Source: Flectonema sp. DT1601
Taxonomy: Eukaryota > Euglenozoa > Diplonemea > Diplonemida > Diplonemidae
Direction of reading: 5' to 3'
Length of the DNA: 64,000 bases
NCBI GenBank assembly: GCA_964019425.1
Contig: OZ025799.1
Span: 62,001-126,000, forward strand
Both the position numbers and the translations under genes were made by a program. The notes under the pieces are model-generated. The model saw only the letters and a list, made by a program, of their open reading frames with translations. It made no database searches and was not told the DNA's origin. Shown in pieces: positions 9,887 through 20,300 of the stretch. The first letter of the stretch is position 1, and the number at the start of each line of letters is the position of its first letter.

Positions 9887-10651
9887 TTACTGAGGGGATT
9901 GAAAAGCTGCTTCTTCAAGGGCACAGTTTTCACATCTTCCCGTCCCACAAGGAGGAGTACAAGGTCCCTGAAACATCCTCGGGCACCAGTCATCAACACA
10001 CACTCCATTGATAACTCTACATTGCTTGCGTTCTGATGACTCGCAATTGACGAGAGAATACTTTGAACAGTCAACACCATCGCTGCGCATCGATGCGAAC
10101 ATCAACTTCACATCAGAAGCGATCTCCACCCTCTCGACGTGGTCCCTTGAAACTTGTTTTCTAAACGTCATAAACTTGTGAGATTCCTCACCCTCATTAC
10201 TGATGAATTTCGGACCACAAGCAGTAGGAGTCCAACCATTGGTAGTCAGGTAGTTCCTGAAGTCAACATTCAAGCCAGCCTCACATCCATTACACGTGTA
10301 GATGTTGATGTAAATATCGCACCTCTTTACAGAAGGGTGATCAGCACAATAGAATCTCATATATGAACCTGATAGAATGTGCCATTTCGGAACGAAAGCA
10401 GTGTTCAGTAACTGAGACTCAGGGATGTCGAAGAACCTGGAACCTGCAGTCTCCGAATTAATCCACCCCGGCATGTTGTTGGCGACGTGGCCACCTCCGA
10501 TTACTACCAATTTGTATTCTCCTTCAGTGGTGTTGGGATTGCCAAATATACCCCACGACTCATCCCTTGGTAACATTTCTTCCTCTAGAGAATCCGCGCG
10601 GGCTGCTGCGACGAGATACACGGCGATGGCTGCGATAACCTTCATCGTCAT
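9887..10651 (-). CDS. Secreted Cys-rich protein, array copy 1
   Basis: The 254-aa product starts at the first ATG (MTMKVIAAIA). It has a typical signal peptide, a hydrophobic Ala/Val-rich stretch ending ARADS, with cleavage likely near residue 20. The mature part has 14 Cys residues. Four lie in the central region (YCADHPSVKRC, then CNGCEAG) and a dense cluster in the last 60 residues ends in CGTGRCENC. The mid-region (NYLTTNGWTP) looks globular. There is no C-terminal hydrophobic tail, so it is more likely released than membrane-anchored. I do not recognise the fold. Differences from copies 2 and 3 include a Tyr for Trp before the first core Cys and several changes in the C-terminal half. 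A T/C-rich tract ending CAACAG lies 26 nt upstream. Confidence 0.85.
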   Translation of the reverse strand: MTMKVIAAIAVYLVAAARADSLEEEMLPRDESWGIFGNPNTTEGEYKLVVIGGGHVANNMPGWINSETAGSRFFDIPESQLLNTAFVPKWHILSGSYMRFYCADHPSVKRCDIYINIYTCNGCEAGLNVDFRNYLTTNGWTPTACGPKFISNEGEESHKFMTFRKQVSRDHVERVEIASDVKLMFASMRSDGVDCSKYSLVNCESSERKQCRVINGVCVDDWCPRMFQGPCTPPCGTGRCENCALEEAAFQSPQ

Positions 10652-10677
10652 TATTTAATAAAAAGGTTTATACAAAA

Positions 10678-10692
10678 CTGTTGAAGATGAAA
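10678..10692 (-). promoter_or_regulatory. Candidate trans-splice acceptor repeated in the array
   Basis: The coding-strand motif TTTCATCTTCAACAG lies about 26 nt upstream of the copy 1 start. The same motif occurs in the equivalent places before copies 2 and 3, and in shortened form before copy 4. Confidence 0.5.
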
Positions 10693-11543
10693 TACTACAA
10701 ATACTTGAATATAATTGGCAGTCAACATTTCCTCTCAATAAGGAAACGAACAGGTGAGGGAGAAAGAGGGGGGAAAACATAAATGATGTTGCAACCAAGA
10801 AGTCAACCAGAAGCACCCAAATAGTGAGAATTATCACTGATGGAGATACTACTAATTAACCAACTCGAGTGCAGAGGTACAACAATGCATCATTGCTATT
10901 CAAGAAGCTACTTGAAGACAAAACGATACATTTCACTGCCTTTACTTGAGAAGACAAAGAGCAGGTCAGACAACAATTAAAATGACTCCTCTGATTTCAT
11001 TTCAAGGCTTCCTGTGATGTTTCCTTTCCCGCAAAGCTGATTAACAAAAAGTCAACTAGGAGTCTTGAACACAACAAGAAACACAAGATACCAATATCGA
11101 AATTGCAAAAAAAAAGGGCCGATTGGGAAATAGGAAAGGTGATCTCCAATTTATTCACAAAAGACAGAATAGATCGGTTCATTTGAATAAAATGGAGTTC
11201 GGAGAGGAAGTGAGGCCTGCGAGAAATGTTTTATTGACAACACAGAGTGAAACCCTGCTACCACTCACTTAATGTCTACGACAGATCGTTGATGAGAATG
11301 TTCAGTCCGCCGATAGCATCAAAATAATTGCTGCAGGTCACTTGCTACAAAAGTTAGAAGCAGCGACAAGCGCCAGGTGATGTCATCGGCAGCGTAAATT
11401 GGTTCTTAATTCAAAAGGATTTCATATAATTTCAAAAAATAAAAACAATTAAATAATATCCGTGAAGGTGTTGCAGCTTTCTACATCCTTCCTCAGCTAG
11501 TCATCGGTCCACATTGAACCAGCTGACCTGGTGGAGTCATCTC

Positions 11544-12314
11544 TTACTGAGGGGATTGAAAAGCTGCTTCTTCAAGGGCACAGTTTTCACATCTTCCCGT
11601 CCCACAAGGAGGAATACAAGGTCCCTGAAACATCCTCGGGCACCAGTCATCAACACACTCTCCATTGATAACTCTACATTGCTTGCGTTCTGATGACTCG
11701 CAATTGACGAGAGAAAACTCTGAACAGTCAACACCATCGCTGCGCATAGATGCGAACATCAACTTCACATCAGAAACGATCTCCACCCTCTCGAGGTGGC
11801 CGGATGGAACTTGTTTTCTAAACGTCATAAACTTGTGAGATTCCTCACCCTCATCGCTGATGAATTTCGGACCACAAGCAGTAGGAGTCCAACCATTGGT
11901 AGTCAGGTAGTTCCTGAAGTCAACATTCAAGCCAGCCTCACATCCATTACACTTGTAGATGTTGATGTAAATATCGCACTTCTTCACAGAAGGGTGATCA
12001 GCACACCAGAATCTCATATATGAACCTGATAGAATGTGCCATTTCGGAACGAAAGCAGTGTTCAGTAACTGAGACTCAGGGATGTCGAAGAACCTGGAAC
12101 CTGCAGTCTCCGAATTAATCCACCCCGGCATGTTGTTGGCGACGTGGCCACCTCCGATTACTACCAATTGGTATTCTCCTTCAGTGGTGTTGGGATTACC
12201 AAATATACCCCACGACTCATCCCTTGGTAACATTTCCAGCTCCTCCTCCAGAGAATCCGCGCGGGCTGCTGCGACGAGATACACGGCGATGGCTGCGATA
12301 ACCTTCATCGTCAT
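11544..12314 (-). CDS. Secreted Cys-rich protein, array copy 2
   Basis: The 256-aa product is almost identical to copy 3 and very close to copy 1. It has a signal peptide ending ARADS, then EEELEMLPRDESW (two residues longer than copy 1). The same 14 Cys are present, and the core motif is FWCADHPSVKKC. Upstream and downstream flanks are also nearly identical to those of copy 3, so the duplication is recent or homogenised by gene conversion. The protein is likely exported through the secretory route. Function is unknown. Confidence 0.85.
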   Translation of the reverse strand: MTMKVIAAIAVYLVAAARADSLEEELEMLPRDESWGIFGNPNTTEGEYQLVVIGGGHVANNMPGWINSETAGSRFFDIPESQLLNTAFVPKWHILSGSYMRFWCADHPSVKKCDIYINIYKCNGCEAGLNVDFRNYLTTNGWTPTACGPKFISDEGEESHKFMTFRKQVPSGHLERVEIVSDVKLMFASMRSDGVDCSEFSLVNCESSERKQCRVINGECVDDWCPRMFQGPCIPPCGTGRCENCALEEAAFQSPQ

Positions 12315-13279
12315 TATTTAATAAAAAGGTTTATACAAAACTGTTGAAGATGAAATACTACAACTACTTGAATATAACTGGCAGTCAACATTTCCTCTAA
12401 ATAAGGAAACGAACAGGTGAGGGAGAAGGAGAGGGAAAAACATAAATGATTCTTTGGTGCGAAATGTTTGTTTTAGAATTACGAGCGACAAAAGGATTTC
12501 ACTCGCATCTTGTGGTGCTCTATGTTGCAACCAAGTAGTCAACCAGAAGCACCCAAATAGTGAGAATTATCACTGATGGAGATACTACTAATTAACCAAC
12601 TCGAGTGCAGAGGTACAACAATGCATCATTGCTATTCAAGAAGCTACTTGAAGACAAAACGATACATTTCACTGCCTTTACTTGAGAAGACAAAGAGCAG
12701 GTCAGACAACAATTAAAATGACTCCTCTGATTTCATTTCAAGGCTTCCTGTGATGTTTCCTTTCCCGCAAAGCTGATTAACAAAAAGTCAACTAGGAGTC
12801 TTGAACACAACAAGAAACACAAGATACCAATATCGAAATTGCAAAAAAAAAGGGCCGATTGGGAAATAGGAAAGGTGATCTCCAATTTATTCACAAAAGA
12901 CAGAATAGATCGGTTCATTTGAATAAAATAGAGTTCGGAGAGGAAGTGAGGCCTGCGAGAAATGTTTTATTGACAACACAGAGTGAAACCCTGCTACCAC
13001 TCACTTAATGTCTACGACAGATCGTTGATGAGAATGTTCAGTCCGCCGATAGCATCAAAATAATTGCTGCAGGTCACTTGCTACAAAAGTTAGAAGCAGC
13101 GACAAGCGCCAGGTGATGTCATCGGCAGCGTAAATTGGTTCTTAATTCAAAAGGATTTCATATAATTTCAAAAAATAAAAACAATTAAATAATATCCGTG
13201 AAGGTGTTGCAGCTTTCTACATCCTTCCTCAGCTAGTCATCGGTCCACATTGAACCAGCTGACCTGGTGGAGTCATCTC

Positions 13280-14050
13280 TTACTGAGGGGATTGAAAAGC
13301 TGCTTCTTCAAGGGCACAGTTTTCACATCTTCCCGTCCCACAAGGAGGAATACAAGGTCCCTGAAACATCCTCGGGCACCAGTCATCAACACACTCTCCA
13401 TTGATAACTCTACATTGATTGCGTTCTGATGACTCGCAATTGACGAGAGAAAACTCTGAACAGTCAACACCATTGCTGCGCATCGATGCGAACATCAACT
13501 TCACATCAGAAACGATCTCCACCCTCTCGAGGTGGCCGGATGGAACTTGTTTTCTAAACGTCATAAACTTGTGAGATTCCTCACCCTCATCGCTGATGAA
13601 TTTCGGACCACAAGCAGTAGGAGTCCAACCATTGGTAGTCAGGTAGTTCCTGAAGTCAACATTCAAGCCAGCCTCACATCCATTACACTTGTAGATGTTG
13701 ATGTAAATATCGCACTTCTTCACAGAAGGGTGATCAGCACACCAGAATCTCATATATGAACCTGATAGAATGTGCCATTTCGGAACGAAAGCAGTGTTCA
13801 GTAACTGAGACTCAGGGATGTCGAAGAACCTGGAACCTGCAGTCTCCAAATTAATCCACCCCGGCATGTTGTTGGCGACGTGGCCACCTCCGATTACTAC
13901 CAATTGGTATTCTCCTTCAGTGGTGTTGGGATTGCCAAATATACCCCACGACTCATCCCTTGGTAACATTTCCAGCTCCTCCTCCAGAGAATCCGCGCGG
14001 GCTGCTGCGACAAGATACACGGCGATGGCTGCGATAACCTTCATCGTCAT
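13280..14050 (-). CDS. Secreted Cys-rich protein, array copy 3
   Basis: The 256-aa product differs from copy 2 by only three residues that I can see: Ser to Leu in the INSETAG region, Asp to Asn in the SDGVDC region, and Lys to Asn in SSERKQC. Signal peptide and all 14 Cys are conserved. The copy lies exactly one 1736-nt period from copy 2. With so few differences, selection cannot be judged by eye. Confidence 0.85.
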   Translation of the reverse strand: MTMKVIAAIAVYLVAAARADSLEEELEMLPRDESWGIFGNPNTTEGEYQLVVIGGGHVANNMPGWINLETAGSRFFDIPESQLLNTAFVPKWHILSGSYMRFWCADHPSVKKCDIYINIYKCNGCEAGLNVDFRNYLTTNGWTPTACGPKFISDEGEESHKFMTFRKQVPSGHLERVEIVSDVKLMFASMRSNGVDCSEFSLVNCESSERNQCRVINGECVDDWCPRMFQGPCIPPCGTGRCENCALEEAAFQSPQ

Positions 14051-14863
14051 TATTTAATAAAAAGGTTTATACAAAACTGTTGAAGATGAAATACTACAAC
14101 TACTTGAATATAACTGGCAGTCAACATTTCCTCTAAATAAGGAAACGAACAGGTGAGGGAGAAGGAGAGGGAAAAACATAAATGATTCTTTGGTGCGAAA
14201 TGTTTGTTTTAGAATTACGAGCGACAAAAGGATTTCACTCGCATCTTGTGGTGCTCTATGTTGCAACCAAGAAGTCAACCAGAAGCACCCAAATAGTGAG
14301 AATTATCACTGATGGAGATACTACTAATTAACCAACTCGAGTGCAGAGGTACAACAATGCATCATTGCTATTCAAGAAGCTACTTGAAGACAAAACGATA
14401 CATTTCACTGCCTTTACTTGAGAAGACAAAGAGCAGGTCAGACAACAATTAAAATGACTCCTCTGATTTCATTTCAAGGCTTCCTGTGATGTTTCCTTTC
14501 CCGCAAAGCTGATTAACAAAAAGTCAACTAGGAGTCTTGAACACAACAAGAAACACAAGATACCAATATCGAAATTGCAAAAAAAAAGGGCCGATTGGGA
14601 AATAGGAAAGGTGATCTCCAATTTATTCACAAAAGACAGAATAGATCGGTTCATTTGAATAAAATAGAGTTCGGAGAGGAAGTGAGGCCTGCGAGAAATG
14701 TTTTATTGACAACACAGAGTGAAACCCTGCTACCACTCACTTCATGTCTAACGATCTTGATGAGAATGTTTACAAAAGAATCCCTACAGTAACTTACTAA
14801 AAAAGTACAAAGCAGCGATAAGTTCCGAATGATACTATTAGTAGTTTATATTAAAGTCTTCTA

Positions 14864-15661
14864 TCACGGAGTGGACTGAAAAGCTGCCTCTTCAAGGGCA
14901 CAGTTAGTACATTTTCCCCTCCCACAAGGAGGCATACAAGGTCCCTGAAACATCTTCGGACACCAGTTATCGACACATTTTTTTTTGATAACTTTACATT
15001 GCTTGTGTTTTGATGACTCGCAATTGACGAGAGAAAACTCTGAACAGTCAACACCATCGCTGCGCATCGATGCGAACATCAAAGTGACATCTGAATCGAT
15101 CTCCACCCTCTCGAGGTGGCCAGATGGAACTTGTTTTCTAAACGTCACAAACTTGTGAGATTCCTCACCCTCATTGCTGATGAATTTCGGACCACAAGCA
15201 GCAGGAATCCAACCATTGGTAGTCAGGTAGTTCCTGAAGTCAACATTCAAGCCAGCCTCACATCCATTACACTTGTAGATGTTGATGTAAATATCGCACT
15301 TCTTCACAGAAGGGTGATCAGCACACCAGAATCTCATAAATGAACCTGATAGAATATACCACGGTGGGATGAAAGCAGTGTTCAGTAACTGAGACTCAGG
15401 GATGTCGAAGAATTTGGAACCTGAAGTCTCCGAATCAATCCACCCCGGCATGTAATTGGAGACTTGACCACCTCCGATTACTACCAACTCGTATCCCTCA
15501 GTGGTGTCGGTACTGCTGACAGTTTCTCTGTTCACCTCACTGGTGGTTCGGGTACCAAATACACACCAGGACTCATTCTTTGGGTAAGCGTCAAGGGCAC
15601 TCTGGAGGGAATCCGCATAGGCTGCTGCGACGAGAGCAGCGATGGCTGCGACAGCCTTCAT
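14864..15661 (-). CDS. Secreted Cys-rich protein, divergent array copy 4
   Basis: The 265-aa product starts at the ATG at 15661 (MKAVAAIAAL), with a signal peptide ending AYADS. It has a 10-15 residue N-terminal insertion relative to the other copies (around GTRTTSEVNRETVSS), one extra Cys (ESWCVFG), and a more basic C-terminal Cys cluster (CVDNWCPKMF, CGRGKCTNC). The middle of the protein, from SVKKCDIYI through CEAGLNVDFR, is identical to copies 2 and 3. This mosaic of identical core and diverged ends suggests gene conversion. It is probably the oldest or a functionally distinct member. Confidence 0.85.
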   Translation of the reverse strand: MKAVAAIAALVAAAYADSLQSALDAYPKNESWCVFGTRTTSEVNRETVSSTDTTEGYELVVIGGGQVSNYMPGWIDSETSGSKFFDIPESQLLNTAFIPPWYILSGSFMRFWCADHPSVKKCDIYINIYKCNGCEAGLNVDFRNYLTTNGWIPAACGPKFISNEGEESHKFVTFRKQVPSGHLERVEIDSDVTLMFASMRSDGVDCSEFSLVNCESSKHKQCKVIKKKCVDNWCPKMFQGPCMPPCGRGKCTNCALEEAAFQSTP

Positions 15662-15690
15662 CGCTATGATGAACAAAAATGTTTATATAA

Positions 15691-17328
15691 AACTGTTGAA
15701 TGAAATACTAACAAACACTCACAGTACTATCGATACAAACAACCTCTGAGGATTAATACATCTCATCTTGTTGTTGTTGTTGTTGTTCATCATGATATTA
15801 TAAACCTGTACAAATAATACTTCACTATCTCAAAGTCTGAGTCACGATAACGTAATTGCAATATCTAACGCACAACAGCAGATTATTACTACACGAAACG
15901 GATGGTTAATTTGGTTTTTTTTTTAAAAAAAAAAAAAAAAAAAAAATTGGTTTAAACAAAAAAAAGTAGCGTTTAAAAAAAAAAATTAAAACAAAAACAA
16001 AACAAAACACACCAACAGCTCGGACAATGGGAAATAATACGAAGAAAAATAGTGAAAAAATAGAAAAAAAAAACAAAAAAAAAAAACTGGTTTTCAGTAA
16101 CCTTAAAATGTAGTTTTTTTTTTTCCCGATTATAACCTTCACTGGTTTGCTGGTTAACAGTGGGCTGGTGTATCACTGATGCTCATCTCATGTCAAGACT
16201 TCAACAGGTTTTGGGGATCAGTTTATTGAATAAGTAGACTCTTCGATCTGATTTGTAACTTTCTGGAGTTTTCAAAAAATCGTTTGAGTCCACCAGCACA
16301 TCTAAGAAGAGACAACACGTCACTCCTACTTAGTTAAAAAAGAGTGAAAGTTCTGCAAAAAAAAAAAAGCATTCTCACTTTCGATGATACTCGCAAGTAA
16401 AAAAGACGAATATTTTTGGCATCAAAAGAAAACGGGAACTGTCCACCTTTGCAGTCGGTCTGTCAGGTAGACATGTAAACAGTAATTACGAGGAAGATAT
16501 CACAGATTGGATAAGCAACATGATATGATTTCCCTCAAGGCTACTACTAAAATAAAAAAAAAAAAAATTAAAAAAACTATAATGAATGGTAGCTGTTACT
16601 GACGCTCTTGCGTAGCCAGCGAAGGATATTACACAGCGGGCGAAACATGTTCGCGAGCAGCATCCGTGTCTTGTCTAACTAGAATAAGCATCCGAAATTC
16701 TAAATAATATTCGGGTTAAGGTCATCCCAACTACATCGTAACTTCAATTCCTTTCGGAAACCAAAGATACAATTGGAGAAAGGTTTTCCGCGCAAGTAAA
16801 TAAATAAAAAAGAAACAAATATTTTAGTGAACATTACTCAAAAACAATTCTCTCTGAACAGTAACTCGTTTAGAAAGAGTTAAAAAGTAAGTAGTTCACT
16901 TTTTTGGAATACCTGCAACGATCGCAATGTTTTGATGGAATGTTTTCTTTACAATCTTGATCATGAAGGAATAACAATTAAAAACTTCACAAAGTACTTC
17001 AAAAACAAGAAAATCAGAGATGGGCGGATTAAACGACTTTAAAGAATATCTCACAAGTACTAAGAGAGAGAGAGAGAGAAAGAGAGAGAAGAGAATACCC
17101 TCAGTCAAAGATTCGATTCGCATAAAATATATAAAATAATAAAAAATAATTTATGTACCTTTTTCAGGCTACACACATCATTGCTGGTGCTTCAAAGACT
17201 GCAATTCAACTTTTGATGAGGAAATGAAATCATCTCAAATCACGTTGCCATTAAATATAATAATAGTTTTGTGTTATAATGAGATGAAAGAACGAAGCCG
17301 GTATGCTACCTTACTTAGAACAAAACAG
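15691..17328. other. Intercistronic region with low-complexity tracts, no gene seen
   Basis: About 1.6 kb with long A-rich runs (15918-15985 and 16060-16087) and a GA microsatellite (about 17062-17093). The Phe-rich open frames here are simply the complement of the A-runs. I see no supported gene. Confidence 0.5.
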
Positions 17329-20300
17329 TTACCCACCCGTTGTAACAACCAAGGAACGGATAGACTCTGAAGCAGTACAAAAGACGTTTATAATCGAGAA
17401 AGAAATCAATAAAAGTGTTACTACACTCTTCGTACCTCTCATGTCATTATCGTTAACAGAAACATCGTCTTGTTGTGGACGGTGATAGTGCTGTTTGTAA
17501 ACAAGCTCAGTTGTTACTGATGAAGGTGGTGGGACACGTACACAGACAGAGTCAGAAAGTGTGGACGGAGTTATTTTTTTCATCGACATCTTCCGCTGCT
17601 GTGATTTATTACTTTGATCATTTTTTATTTTTATTTGCTGCTGTCTTTCTCTCAGACGTTTCTCCGCTTCTCGTCTTCTCCGCTTTCTAGCATTCTTTGA
17701 TAACCTCGGGGGTGCCGTTGTTCGCGTCATATATCTTTTTCGATGAGGTCTGCTGGTGTTGGGACGACTTCTCTCTGAACGAGGTGTCAGTTGCTCTTCC
17801 TGAATTCTGATGTCTCTAAGTTTGCGGGAAAACTCTTCTTTTAAATCTGTGTCTCCCGGATTTCTGATTATAATTGATTGCAATCTTCTAATTGAAGTTT
17901 GAAGTACGGCGGCTGTATTTTGTTTCTTCGATGGCGATGTTGCGGTTGCTGTTATAGTTTCCGCTATTGCAGTTGGAGTAGTTGGCTCTGGTGACATGTC
18001 TGATTTGGGTGAGGACGGTTCTTTTGTTTTCTTTAATTTGAGAGCAGCAGGCGATGCCCGATGCGCCATAGATTCCATGCGCCTTCCTGGTTTCTCGCTC
18101 ACTGTCCGATGTCGAGGAGAAGCATTCTGAGGATGTCGATTCTGAGGATGTCGAGGAGAACCCGAACGAGAGTGAGGCGATGCTGTCTGAGAAGACGACG
18201 CAGAGGTGAGCTGCTTTTTTCTTGTCGGAGCATACGACCTTAAATTCGATTCCTCACTGTGATGTGAAGAACGAGGTGACATCAGAGGTGACATCACGCG
18301 GGGTGACAACAGTGAAGATGTACTGATGGGTGACAGAGGAGAAGTAGCGCGAGCTGACATCAGGGGAGACGTGATTTGAGGGGATGTAATGCGAGGAACA
18401 GCGGCAACAACAACAGGACTAGTTTCCAGCCCAACGACACTCTGCATACCCCGCGGTGAGAGAGGTGAGGAAGGAAATTCTGCAACTTTGTTGTGTCGTT
18501 TCTTTACACCAAGAGATCTTGGGGACACTTCACTAATTTTCCACCTGGGAGCGCGAGGTGACGTGAGTGTGTTTAGTCGTTTTCTTGTAAGAACCTCAGC
18601 ATTTAAAGGAGGCTCCCTGGGGGAAAGAGGAGCAGATAAAACACCATCACCAATATCACCATCACCAATATCAACATCATTGTATTTAAATGCAGTATTA
18701 CCAAGTGAAGGGGGCTTCGTCGATTCGAACACCTGGCGAGAAGGAACTTGTTGGAAGAGTTTGTTGGAGCGAAGTCTGTTTGTTGTAGTTGGCGTTCCTT
18801 CAGATACGATGGGAGTTGAAACTAACCTTCCGGCACCAACAACAGCAGTATTATTTCTAACTACTTTGGGTATTAGTGAAGTTGGTAGTGAATGAAGTAA
18901 TCTCTCTCCTGTTGGAACAGAGTTTTGAAATTGTTGTCTGCCTGAGAAACGATCATCATAACCGCCATCTTCATTTGCTAAGTTAGCCATCGATTGTGTG
19001 CTTGTTAATCCTTGTGATGAGGCTGTTGCTGTACTTTCACACTTTGCGAGTGATATCATTTGTGATGATGGAAATGCCAGCAGTGGAATGTGCGGCCGAG
19101 TTCGTTGACCTTCAGATCTTCGAGTAAATACTTTGTGATCACTGTACTCTGAATCAATACTGCAATCTGAGTAAATAGATTCCTCGTATTCCTCATCCTC
19201 ATCATCACTCTCTCCATTATTATAGTCATCATTATCATCATCATCACCATCAGTATTAATGTTGCTACGTCTCTTTCTATTGGCCTCTCGTGTCTTCTCT
19301 CCTTCGTAACGAAACGCAGAAGCGATAATTTGATCTTCTCGCTGATGTTGTTCATCTGAATTTAGAACCTCATCAGAGTCATGACTTGTGACAGCAACAG
19401 TTTCATGGTGTTGGTGTTGTTGTTGATCTTTTGTTTTTGAAATTTTCTCACGTCGTCTACTGCTGTAGATAACATCAGCCTGACAGCTGTCTGGGAATTC
19501 AGAAACAGATTCCCGCAGTAGAATCTCACTTTGAGAATCAGAGAAGGATGCGTTGCTGAATTTTGAATCATCGACGTGAGTGTCCGATAAAATAGGTTCG
19601 GTAGCAGCATCACTTGTGGAAACAGATCCATCATTATCTATTGTATTACATCGTGTGACTGTTAATGGAAGCTTATAATCTGACAGAGATATTCCATTCT
19701 CAAAAACAGATTCAGACTGCTGTTCCTGAACTTCGTCGGGAGTTGCGACGGGTTCCGTTGCGTTAGAATTGTCATCACTGTCTTCGTCACGTTGATTTTT
19801 AATAAATCTCAGCTCATTCTCAATAAATGATTTAGGATCTGTAATATTAAACTCATAATGAGTACAAACCGTATTAGAGTACTCGCTGTCTTCATCATCG
19901 AATGTAAATTCAGGTTCCGTATCAAATACACTTGTCCTCCTCTCTTCAGAAAGTAATGGAGTTGTGCAGTTCAATTGAATTGCTGTTTTACGAAGTGATT
20001 TTGAAGCTTCTTTTGCTTCTCTTTTTACTTTTTCAAAGAACTCTTTAAGGTGAGGAATACCATCGATAGAGTTTTCTCCAAGAGGTCCAATACAAGTCAT
20101 GTCGATGTTGAGACCGCATTTAAAAGGATTTGCTGCATCTCTTTCAACAGAATTTATACCAAACATTGTGAGGGGTGGAACGAGTATTTCAGCTTCTGCG
20201 GGGTATTGAGATATTGTTTGTAGATTAAGACCAATGCCTTTTGATATTGTGAACATTATAGTTCCTGGCTTCTCATCATTCGGTTTCGATACTGAATTAA

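Larger units (their letters stand above)
9301..15690. repeat. Four-unit tandem array of a secreted-protein gene
   Basis: The same flanking sequence (AGGTCAGACAACAATTAAAA) starts at 9301, 10963, 12699 and 14435, giving periods of 1662, 1736 and 1736 nt. Units 1-3 look nearly identical across coding and non-coding sequence. Unit 1 lacks a block of about 75-80 nt that units 2 and 3 carry upstream of the gene (around 12444-12525 and 14180-14261). In unit 4 the downstream flank (14435 to about 14760) and the middle of the gene match the other units. The gene's 3' end and the 5' flank have diverged, and the array fades out after about 15690. Confidence 0.9.

Noticed and set aside
18389-18895. A 168-codon plus-strand open frame
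   Set aside because: It lies antisense to the Ser/Pro-rich part of the ART gene. Such repetitive sequence commonly leaves the opposite frame open; no acceptor or domain supports it.
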